From: Klenkia soli
GTDB taxonomy: Bacteria; Actinomycetota; Actinomycetes; Mycobacteriales; Geodermatophilaceae
Direction: 5' to 3'
Assembly: GCF_900103975.1 (NCBI RefSeq)
Contig: NZ_FNIR01000009.1
Coordinates: 1-64,000 of the forward strand
Length of the DNA stretch: 64,000 nt
Position 1 is the first letter of the stretch. Each line of letters opens with the position of its first letter. Made by a program: the position numbers and the translations under genes. Of this stretch, positions 33,712 to 40,800 are shown one piece after another. The notes below the pieces were generated by a model. That model ran no database searches and was not told the DNA's origin. It saw only the letters and a program-made list of their open reading frames with translations.

Positions 33712-34116
33712 TCAGCGCCGGCCGAGGAGCTGGTCGTGCATCACGTCGACCACCCGCTCGTCGTCCCCGTTCAGCACGGCCCGCACCTGCTCCCGGTCGG
33801 CCACGCCGGACAGCAGCTCGACCACGCGGTCCTCGGCCGTCCAGACGGCGTGCTCGATGGTCTCGGTGATGAGGTCCGCGAGCCGGCGGGCGTCCCGGTC
33901 GCGGAAGACGCGGGGGTCCAGGTCGAGCCGGACCACTCGCCCCTGCGGGCCGACCGTCACCGACACGAGGCCGTCCGGGGAGGTCTCGGTGGCCACCACC
34001 GCGCGGGCGCGCCGGGCCAGCTCGGGCCCCTGCTCGACCAGCGCCGCCAGGTCGACCTGCAGCTGGTCGGCGTACGCGCGGACGTCGTCCAGCCGACGGC
34101 GGGCGGGCTCGGTCAT
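33712..34116 (-). CDS. YbaB/EbfC-like protein of a WXG/toxin locus
   Basis: 134 residues. A helical N-terminus (RRLDDVRAYADQLQVDLAALVEQ) precedes a small beta-sheet region (GLVSVTVGPQGRVVRLDLDPRVF) and a C-terminal helix, the layout of YbaB/EbfC proteins. In actinobacterial toxin loci such proteins usually lie just upstream of a WXG-type toxin and are thought to serve in export or as chaperones; this is family knowledge, not shown here. The ATG at 34116 has GGAGGAG upstream. The stop lies 2 bp before the toxin start, so expression is coupled. Confidence 0.72.
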   Translation of the reverse strand: MTEPARRRLDDVRAYADQLQVDLAALVEQGPELARRARAVVATETSPDGLVSVTVGPQGRVVRLDLDPRVFRDRDARRLADLITETIEHAVWTAEDRVVELLSGVADREQVRAVLNGDDERVVDVMHDQLLGRR

Positions 34117-34315
34117 GGCTGCTGTCTCCTCCTCGGCCGGGGGTGGCGGATGGGGCGCCACCGTAGAGCCCGCCGTCGGACCGGGCCCGCCGTCGCCGGC
34201 CAGGAAAGCGGCGTGGAGCTGCGGGTATGCGGTTGTCCACAGGCCTCCGGTGGAGGTGCTCGACAGCCCCTACAGTCGCCACCGCAGCCAACCGGACCGA
34301 GGGAGGACGACGACC
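34117..34315. promoter_or_regulatory. Divergent intergenic region of the WXG/toxin locus
   Basis: 199 bp between the YbaB-toxin operon (minus) and the WXG-PPE operon (plus). A TACAGT at 34271-34276 could be a -10 element for the plus operon, but no matching -35 is convincing. GGGAGG precedes the plus-strand ATG. Confidence 0.4.
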
Positions 34316-35152
34316 ATGAGCGACAGCACGCACGTCGACACCGACGCCCTCCTCGCCTTCGGCAACCACCTCGTGACCTACCTGGTCGGCGGTCGGGGCG
34401 AGGGCTACGGCGCGGCCACCGCCCAGGCCCAGGCCGACGTCACCGCCGCCTCGCCCGGTATCAGCGGGATGCGGGAGATCGCCTACGCCGGCAGCAGCTA
34501 CGCCGCGTCCGCCGACGCCGCCGGGCAGTTCCTGCGCGACACGTGCGACGGCCTGCTCGCCCTCGCCTACGTCGCCGGCCAGGTGGCCGAGACCTACCGC
34601 GCCGGCGACGCCGAGCAGGCCGACCAGATGGCCGCCGTCACCGCCGCGTTCACCCCACCGCCGGGGCAGCCGAGCATCGCCTCCCGCAACGCGGAGGCCG
34701 CCGTGCGCCAGGCCGCCGACGGCGCCGTGGCCGTGCTCACCGGTCTGCTGGACGGCGCGGCACCGTCGGTCACCGCGCAGGTCGGCCCACGTGCGACGGG
34801 CGGGAGCACCGTCGACCACGGGCCCGGGGACCCCCAGGAACCGGCGAACACCCGGATCGGGCGGTACGTCGACGAGGTGGACTCCCACGACGCCTTCGTC
34901 TCCGCCGGCGGGCACGGCGGCTCCGCCGAGGACTACTACGACCCCCGCGCGGAGTTCGACGAGGCCGTGGCCGACGCCGAGCGGCTCACCCGGCGCGATG
35001 GCATCCGCTACGTGGTCGACGTCGACGAGCACGGGAACAGCGAGGTGGTGCAGGCCGATCCCGACGACGTCCCCCACGTCGCCCCCACCGACTACACCGA
35101 GGCGACGTCGTCCCCGGTGGTCACCTACCCCTACGCCGGCGGCGGTGGCTGA
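34316..35152 (+). CDS. WXG-like helical protein of the type VII/toxin locus
   Basis: 278 residues. The N-terminal 100 residues form two amphipathic helices like WXG100/ESX secretion substrates (VDTDALLAFGNHLVTYLVG, AYAGSSYAASADAAGQFLRD). A second helical stretch follows (105-150), then an acidic tail with YVDEVDSHDAF and ending YPYAGGGG. Third positions are almost all G/C. The next gene starts 2 bp after the stop. It may be a secretion partner for the PPE-like protein or the toxin. ATG chosen at 34316 because it follows GGGAGG. Confidence 0.7.
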   Translation: MSDSTHVDTDALLAFGNHLVTYLVGGRGEGYGAATAQAQADVTAASPGISGMREIAYAGSSYAASADAAGQFLRDTCDGLLALAYVAGQVAETYRAGDAEQADQMAAVTAAFTPPPGQPSIASRNAEAAVRQAADGAVAVLTGLLDGAAPSVTAQVGPRATGGSTVDHGPGDPQEPANTRIGRYVDEVDSHDAFVSAGGHGGSAEDYYDPRAEFDEAVADAERLTRRDGIRYVVDVDEHGNSEVVQADPDDVPHVAPTDYTEATSSPVVTYPYAGGGG

Positions 35153-35154
35153 GC

Positions 35155-36942
35155 GTGCCGCCCGTCCGCACCGACCAGACCGGGGGCTACCCGGTGGCCC
35201 CGGTCGAGTACGACGCCGACCCCGGCGGCGACTTCCGGTTGCTCGACATCCGCGACATCTACCAGCGGCTCATGCTCGAGGACGACGCCGCCCTCGACCA
35301 GGCCGCCGCCGGTTGGCAGGCCCTCGGCCAGCGGTTCTTCGGGGGCGCGTCCGCCCTCCGGTCCGGCTCGACCGCGCTCGCCGACGCCTGGCAGTCCGAC
35401 GCCGCCACCGCCTTGGTCGACCGGGTCACCGCCGCGGCCACGTCGTTCGACGCGTGGGGCTACGTCGCGGTCGACCGGGCCCACGAGGTGTCCGACCTCG
35501 CCACCGCGCTGCGCTCCGGCAAGTCCCGCCTCCAGCAGCTGTGGGCCGAGTTCCACCACGCGACCGGGGAGCTGCTCACCCCGCCGCCCGACCTCACCGC
35601 CGAGCAGCGCCAGGAGTGGCGGTCCCAGGTCGCCGGCGCACCCGCCGTCGAGGTCAACGTCCGCACCTACACCCAGCAGGTGCTCGACGAGGTGGTCAAC
35701 CCGCTCGCCAACCGGTTCTCCGAGGCGGCGCTGTCGTTCACGGTCACCGGCCCGGTCTACGCCGGCCCGACGAACGCCGCCGTCCCGTCCGACGCCGCGC
35801 TCGTCGCGCTGACGAACGGGAGCTGGCTGCCGGACGGCGCCACCGCTCCCCCGGTCCCCGCCGTCCCCGCAGCGCCGACGACCCGATCGGCACCGGCCGT
35901 GCCCGCCGTGCCCGCGCCGGCCCAGGCGGCCGCCGCGGCGCTCCTGCCGTTCCCGACCCCGGCCGCTGCTCCGGTCCCGCTGTTCCCGACCCCGGCCGTC
36001 GCGCCGGTCCCCCAATTCCGGTCCCCGGCTGCCGTCCTGGCCACCGTGTCCGACGCGCGGGGCGTCGTCGGCATCAGCCAGCAGCCCGGGCGTCCGGGCG
36101 GCCGTGGTGCATCGGCACCCGGCGCCCTCCCGGTCGGTCTCGCGGCGCTGCCGGGGCGGCAGGCCGGCCCGGTCGGTGGTGCGCCGGTCCTGGCCGCGGC
36201 TGGTGCGGCTCCGGCTGCGGCGTGGCTCCCCAGCGCACCGGGAGTCCCGGGCGTCGTCCGGGCGCCCGGCGCCCAGCCTCCGCCCGGCCTCCCCCGGGTT
36301 CCCGGAGCTCGCGGCATTCCCGGTGCTCCAGGGGTTCTCGGTGGTCACGGGGTTTCCGGTGGTCACGGTGCCGAGGCAGCTCCGGGTGCCCCGCGCTCCC
36401 CGGCACTTCCGGGATCGCCGGGTGCGGCACGAGAGCCCAGCGGCCCACGCGGGGCGACACCGCCACCGGGTGCGGCACGAGGGCCCGGCAACCCGCGCGG
36501 GGCGGCATCGACGCCGGTCCCCCGCCTACCCGGCCGGACGGGCGGACCGGGCACCCCGCCACCGCCTGCGCCCCGGCGTCCGGCGAGCACCTCCCCCCAG
36601 CTCGGGGGGCGGACGACGCGCACCGTCGCGACCGACTCACCGGGCGGTGGCCCGGCCGGCCGGGCGCAGCTGCCCGGCCGCGGGCCCGTGAGTCCCCCCA
36701 CGTCCGGGGCGCACCGCGCGCCACGTCGGTGGGACCGGTCCGGCAACGGACCGCGCGTGCAGCAACTACGTCCCGGAGGGCTCGATCCTGGACTGCTGGC
36801 ACCCGCCCCTGACCTGGGGGCGCGTCCGCCACACCCCGCCCCCTCGCCCACACCGGCTGAGCGGCGCGACGCTGACCGCGCCCGGCGTCGGGCCGAGTGG
36901 GACGCCGCCCGGCGCCAGCACCGCCCCCCGCTCACCCCCTGA
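35155..36942 (+). CDS. PPE/WXG-like protein with long Pro/Gly/Ala-rich tail
   Basis: 595 residues. Residues about 25-190 are a PPE/WXG-type helical domain (LDIRDIYQRLMLEDDAALDQ, WQALGQRFFGG, ALADAWQSDAA). The remaining 380 residues are low complexity: APVPLFPTP-type repeats near 260-290, then collagen-like GxP runs, ending in a charged RDADRARRRAEWDAARRQ helix. The first domain should pair with the upstream WXG-like protein; the tail may span or bind the cell wall. GTG start at 35155, coupled to the upstream gene. It ends 17 bp from the convergent WXG100 gene. Confidence 0.7.
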   Translation: MPPVRTDQTGGYPVAPVEYDADPGGDFRLLDIRDIYQRLMLEDDAALDQAAAGWQALGQRFFGGASALRSGSTALADAWQSDAATALVDRVTAAATSFDAWGYVAVDRAHEVSDLATALRSGKSRLQQLWAEFHHATGELLTPPPDLTAEQRQEWRSQVAGAPAVEVNVRTYTQQVLDEVVNPLANRFSEAALSFTVTGPVYAGPTNAAVPSDAALVALTNGSWLPDGATAPPVPAVPAAPTTRSAPAVPAVPAPAQAAAAALLPFPTPAAAPVPLFPTPAVAPVPQFRSPAAVLATVSDARGVVGISQQPGRPGGRGASAPGALPVGLAALPGRQAGPVGGAPVLAAAGAAPAAAWLPSAPGVPGVVRAPGAQPPPGLPRVPGARGIPGAPGVLGGHGVSGGHGAEAAPGAPRSPALPGSPGAAREPSGPRGATPPPGAARGPGNPRGAASTPVPRLPGRTGGPGTPPPPAPRRPASTSPQLGGRTTRTVATDSPGGGPAGRAQLPGRGPVSPPTSGAHRAPRRWDRSGNGPRVQQLRPGGLDPGLLAPAPDLGARPPHPAPSPTPAERRDADRARRRAEWDAARRQHRPPLTP

Positions 36943-36959
36943 TCAGGCCGGCCGACCGG

Positions 36960-37301
36960 TCAGCGGGGGTGGAGGGCCTGCTGCGCCGGGGCGAGGGCAG
37001 CGGCCTGCACCTCGTCGGAGGCCAGCGACGCCTGCACGGCGGTCCGGACGGTCGTGCCGAGGTTCTCGAACCGGCTCGCCACCGAGTGCGCAGCGCTGCG
37101 GGACGGCGTCGCGCCCTCCGCGTAGACCCCGCCGAAGCGCCGACCGTCGGCGTCGCCACCCCAGGGTTGCGCGGCCTCCGCCGCCTCGATCGCGGTCGAG
37201 CGCTGCGTCACCGTCTGCCGCAACGCCTCGACCGAGGCCTGCCAGTTCCGCAGCGCGGCGTCGGCCGCCTCCGGATCGATGTGGACCGACTCGTACGCCA
37301 T
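36960..37301 (-). CDS. WXG100-family protein
   Basis: 113 residues, close to the family size of about 100. Helix one (VHIDPEAADAALRNWQASVEALRQTV) and helix two (SVASRFENLGTTVRTAVQASL) are joined by a central QPWGGDADGRRF, where PWGG takes the place of the WxG turn. It is expected to be an exported dimeric ESX-type substrate or chaperone. The ATG at 37301 follows a G-rich GGGGGAG. It converges on the PPE-like gene and is divergent from the DUF559-type gene. Confidence 0.75.
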   Translation of the reverse strand: MAYESVHIDPEAADAALRNWQASVEALRQTVTQRSTAIEAAEAAQPWGGDADGRRFGGVYAEGATPSRSAAHSVASRFENLGTTVRTAVQASLASDEVQAAALAPAQQALHPR

Positions 37302-37457
37302 GGCTCCCCCGCTCGCGGCTGGCTCGGACACGCGGCGGGCAGTTCCCTCGCCGTCGTACCGGCACGCTGCCACCCGCGGAACGGGGGTCGCAATCGCCCC
37401 GACCAGGCCTGTGGACAACTCGGTCGTCGGCCGTCCCGGCGCGGCATCCTGCTCGAC

Positions 37458-38345
37458 GTGCTCACCGCGCAGCTCGGGCTGCACCCGTTCCGCGGGTCGA
37501 CCGCGGTGCAGGAGGGACTGCTCACCCGGGGCGTCCTGCGCTCGCGTCGGTTCAAGCGGCTCTACCCCGATGTCTACGTCGCGGCCGGGGTCCAGGTCAC
37601 GCACGCGGTGCTGGCCGCAGCGGCCACCGTGCTGCTGCCGGGCGCGGTGGTCAGCGGGGTGAGCGCGCTCGAGGTCGCCGGGGTGCCGTGCGCGCTACCC
37701 GGCGACCGCGTCGAGGTGACCGTGCCGCCCGGGCACCGCGGGGTCGCGGTCCCCGGGCTCCGCGTCCGACGGCGTGCGTTGCCCGACGGGCAGGTGTTCG
37801 CGGACCTGCGTGGGTTCTTGCGGCTGCACCCCGCGGCCGCTGCGGTCGAGGTGGCGGCCGAGCGCCGTCCGCACATGGAGGCCGTCGTGGTGCTGGACCA
37901 GGTCGCGCACCACCGGGTGGCCGGTCCGGCGGCGCTGGAGCTCTTCGCCGGAGCCTTCCGTGGAAGGGGACGGCAGCAGCTGCTCGCCGCCCTGGCCGAC
38001 GCGGACTTCCTCGCCGAGTCACCGCAGGAGACCCGGCTCCGACTGCCGCTGCACGCCTCTGAGCTGCCCAAGCCGGAGGCCCAGCACAGGATCCGGACGA
38101 GGGGCGGCCGGAAGCGGCGGCTCGATTTTGCATGGCCAGACATCCGGTTCGCGGTGGAGTACGACGGGGAGCACCACGCCACCCGCCTGCCCGAGGACCG
38201 GGCCCGGCTCAACGAGCTGCAGGAGCTGGGCTGGCGGGTCTTCTACGTCACCAGAGCGGACATGCGGGACATCCCCGCACTGGTCGCCGCGATCACCCGC
38301 GCCTACGAGGCCTGCCTCGCCCACCGACTGGCGTCTCAGGGCTGA
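37458..38345 (+). CDS. AbiEi-antitoxin-like/DUF559 endonuclease-fold protein
   Basis: About 295 residues. The N-terminal part (GLLTRGVLRSRRFKRLYPDVYVAAG, ALEVAGVPC) resembles the winged-helix AbiEi-type antitoxin domain. The C-terminal 110 residues resemble DUF559/Vsr-like endonuclease folds: RKRRLDFAWPDIRFAVEYDGEHH, then LNELQELGWRVFYVTRADM. Many actinobacteria carry several such genes of unknown role; a second begins at 63604. The start is uncertain: GTG 37458 has no clear ribosome site. The last codons and stop lie inside the first unit of the 82-bp repeat array. Confidence 0.65.
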   Translation: MLTAQLGLHPFRGSTAVQEGLLTRGVLRSRRFKRLYPDVYVAAGVQVTHAVLAAAATVLLPGAVVSGVSALEVAGVPCALPGDRVEVTVPPGHRGVAVPGLRVRRRALPDGQVFADLRGFLRLHPAAAAVEVAAERRPHMEAVVVLDQVAHHRVAGPAALELFAGAFRGRGRQQLLAALADADFLAESPQETRLRLPLHASELPKPEAQHRIRTRGGRKRRLDFAWPDIRFAVEYDGEHHATRLPEDRARLNELQELGWRVFYVTRADMRDIPALVAAITRAYEACLAHRLASQG

Positions 38346-38543
38346 GATCCAGCCCATCCCGAACCCCCAGACGCCACTCGCAGAGCCCAGCCCGGGCCGC
38401 ACACACCGAATGGCGTCTCAGGGCTCAGATCCAGCCCATCCCGAACCCTCAGACGCCACTCACCGCGCCCACCCGCGGCCGCGCGCACCGAGTGGCGTCT
38501 CGGGGCTGAGATCCAGCCCATCCCGAACCCTCAGGCGCCACTC
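38326..38543. repeat. Three-unit palindromic repeat array, 82-bp period
   Basis: Units at 38326-38379, 38408-38461 and 38490-38543, each 54 bp, separated by 28-bp stretches that also resemble each other. Each unit begins with TGGCGTCTC and ends with GACGCCACTC (GGCGCCACTC in the third), so it can fold into a hairpin, and it shares the core GAGATCCAGCCCATCCCGAA. The first unit covers the end of the DUF559-type gene and the third covers the end of the NrfD gene. The array probably acts as a bidirectional terminator and is REP-like. Confidence 0.85.
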
Positions 38544-39718
38544 GCGGTCGTGGCGGCGGCTTCGCGGGCGGCCATGCGGGCGCGCTGGGGGATGACCACG
38601 TACTTGGGGTCCTTGGACGACGCCATCCCGGCGTCGAAGACACCGAAGCGCGTGAGCAGCGAACCGACTGCCAGCAGCACCCCGGAACCCACGGCTCCCC
38701 AGCGCTTGCCGCCGAGCACCGTTGCGCCGACCGCCCCCGCCGAGGTGCAGGCCTTGGCGATGCGCAGCAGCGTGCCGGCCCGGCCGATGTGGAAGGGCTC
38801 GCTGACGACGCCGTGGTCGTGCTCCACCTTGTGCATCGCGGCCAGCTCGACCGCGGCACCCACCACGGCGGCCTTCCGCGCCGGCGACGCCTGGTCGACC
38901 GGGGTGAAGACCATGCAGAGCCCACCCCCGGCAGCCAGCGCCGACCCGGTGAACACGAACGGCAGCTGATTGCCCGGCTCGTGCCACGAAGGTGTGGCGG
39001 TGTTGGCCAGCAGCACCGCGGTGTACGCCGCCATCGGTCCGCCGAACGCGGCCGCGCCGACGCTCGCCGTGCGGCGCAGGCCCGTGGAGCGCACCAGCTT
39101 CGGCAGCCAGCCACGCCCTCGCCGGACCGCCGGCACCTGGCCCAGCAGCGACAACGCCGCCGCACCGCCGGCTGCGGTGCTGAACGGCGACAGGATGTAG
39201 GAGCCCACGCTCAGCGGCGAGGTCGGCTTGAACACCCGCAGCATGTGCAGGAACCGCTCGGGCCGGCCCAGGTCGTGGATGAGGAACCCGACGCTGGCGA
39301 TCGCCCCGCCACCGGCGATCAGGTGCGCGGCGCGGGCGAGCGCAGGACGGCCGGTGAACTCCGCACCCGCACCCAGCACGGCCGAGGAGCCCGCGGCGCC
39401 GCCGAGGAACAGGTACAGCGGGACGTCGGGGGTCTTCCAGACGGCAGACTTCACGATCTGCCGGCCGTAGTAGCTCTGGAACTCCGCGTCACCCACGGTC
39501 GGGTCGCCGTCGCGCGCACCACCCCGGCGACGCTTGCGCTTCTCGCGCTTCTGCGCCGACGGACCCTGCGCCCTCCGCCAACCACCGCCCGGGGTTGCGA
39601 TGCCCGAGGTGCCGGGCCGGTGGTCCAGCGGGGCGTCGACGGCCTCGGCCGGCACCCCGGTGCGGCCCATCTCGGGCGTCTCGTCCGCGGGGACCTCGGA
39701 TGCGTGCCGGCCGCTCAC
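38531..39718 (-). CDS. NrfD/PsrC-type membrane anchor of formate dehydrogenase
   Basis: 395 residues. A charged, basic cytoplasmic N-terminus of about 95 residues (KREKRKRRRGG) precedes roughly eight to nine membrane segments. FLGGAAGSSAVLG, HLIAGGGAIASVGFLIHDLGRPERFLHMLRVFKPTSPLSVGSYIL is the NrfD signature. These subunits take electrons from an Fe-S partner and reduce quinone; this one replaces the cytochrome b anchor (FdoI type). The GTG at 39718 overlaps the FdhB stop (GTGA). The C-terminal codons are provided by the palindromic repeat. Confidence 0.85.
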   Translation of the reverse strand: MSGRHASEVPADETPEMGRTGVPAEAVDAPLDHRPGTSGIATPGGGWRRAQGPSAQKREKRKRRRGGARDGDPTVGDAEFQSYYGRQIVKSAVWKTPDVPLYLFLGGAAGSSAVLGAGAEFTGRPALARAAHLIAGGGAIASVGFLIHDLGRPERFLHMLRVFKPTSPLSVGSYILSPFSTAAGGAAALSLLGQVPAVRRGRGWLPKLVRSTGLRRTASVGAAAFGGPMAAYTAVLLANTATPSWHEPGNQLPFVFTGSALAAGGGLCMVFTPVDQASPARKAAVVGAAVELAAMHKVEHDHGVVSEPFHIGRAGTLLRIAKACTSAGAVGATVLGGKRWGAVGSGVLLAVGSLLTRFGVFDAGMASSKDPKYVVIPQRARMAAREAAATTASGA

Positions 39719-40800
39719 CGTCGCCGTCCCAGGAAGCCGCTCAGCGCCACGCCCACCAGCATCGCGGCTGCGCCCGCCGCGTGCCGCCACATCGAGGGCA
39801 GGTCGCGGGTGGTGACCACCGGGTCCGGCGGCAGGCCGTAGACCTCGGGCTCGTCGAGCAGCAGGAAGAACGCCCCCGCGCCGCCGACGCCGTCGTCCTC
39901 GTCCCGGCCGTAGAGCCGTGCCGTGGTCACGCCCTGCTCGGTCAGCGTCGCGAGGCGCGCGTCGGCGCGGGCCTGCAGCTCGTCGAGGTCACCGAACTGG
40001 ATCGACTGGGTGGGGCACGCGGTGGCGCAGGCGGGCTGCAGACCGTCGGTGAGGCGGTCGTAGCACATCGTGCACTTGAAGACCTTGCCGTCGTCCTTGC
40101 GCTGGTCGATCACGCCGTACGGACAGGCCGGCACGCAGTAGCCGCAGCCGTTGCAGATGTCGTCCTGCACCACGACGGTGCCGAACTCGGTGCGGAACAG
40201 CGCACCGGTCGGGCAGACGTCGAGGCAGCCGGCGTGCGTGCAGTGCTTGCAGACGTCCGACGACATCAGCCAGCGGATCTCGCGGTCGCCCGACTGCGCC
40301 GTCTGCGGGTCGAAGCTCGACAACGCCTGCGCGTTCAGCACGCTGGCCTGGTCGATCGTGACGCCGTCGGCGTTCGCGTGCGACGGCGACTCACCGGACC
40401 CGCACGAACCCCCGCAGCCGCCGCCGGAACCGACGCCCTGGCCCGGCGCGGCCGGTGCGCCGATCGAGGGCAGCGGCAGGTCGACCGGCCGGGACTGCTC
40501 GACGAAGGCCACGTGCCGCCACGAGTTCGCCCCGAGCATGCCGGTGTTGTCGTAGCTCATCCCGGACAGGCCGAGGGCGTCGACGGTGCCGTCGGCGTCG
40601 TCCATCGGGAGCGTGTTCCACTCCTTGCAGGCCACCTCGCAGGCCTTGCACCCGATGCAGACGCTGGTGTCGGTGAAGAACCCGACCCGTGCCGGGTGGT
40701 CGGGCTCGTAGCCGGCCTCGCCGGTGACGTCGGGCAGCGGCCCGAACAGCCGGTTCTCGGGGTCGTTGCCGGTGAAGGCCGGGCTGGCGGAGCTGATCAC
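39715..40800 (-). CDS. Formate dehydrogenase iron-sulfur subunit (four 4Fe-4S clusters)
   Basis: 361 residues. Four cysteine groups match FdhB/FdoH: CIGCKACEVACKEW, CKHCTHAGCLDVCP, CNGCGYCVPACPYG and CTMCYDRL...CATACP. One C-terminal membrane segment (HAAGAAAMLVGVALSGFL) anchors the subunit, as in FdoH. Between clusters one and two is an unusual glycine-rich insert containing GGGCGGSCGSG, adding two cysteines. Electrons should pass from the catalytic subunit through the clusters to the NrfD protein. The GTG start overlaps the FdhA stop by 4 bp. Confidence 0.9.
   Translation of the reverse strand: MISSASPAFTGNDPENRLFGPLPDVTGEAGYEPDHPARVGFFTDTSVCIGCKACEVACKEWNTLPMDDADGTVDALGLSGMSYDNTGMLGANSWRHVAFVEQSRPVDLPLPSIGAPAAPGQGVGSGGGCGGSCGSGESPSHANADGVTIDQASVLNAQALSSFDPQTAQSGDREIRWLMSSDVCKHCTHAGCLDVCPTGALFRTEFGTVVVQDDICNGCGYCVPACPYGVIDQRKDDGKVFKCTMCYDRLTDGLQPACATACPTQSIQFGDLDELQARADARLATLTEQGVTTARLYGRDEDDGVGGAGAFFLLLDEPEVYGLPPDPVVTTRDLPSMWRHAAGAAAMLVGVALSGFLGRRR

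Noticed and set aside
28697-35077. 2126-codon reading of the toxin from 35077
   Set aside because: Codons upstream of 33709 are antisense to the WXG-like gene and the YbaB-like gene is in another frame there; the toxin motif starts at 33709.
38326-38543. CRISPR array
   Set aside because: Only three 54-bp units, each itself a hairpin; the 28-bp separators resemble one another and no cas gene is near. It is a REP-like tandem array.
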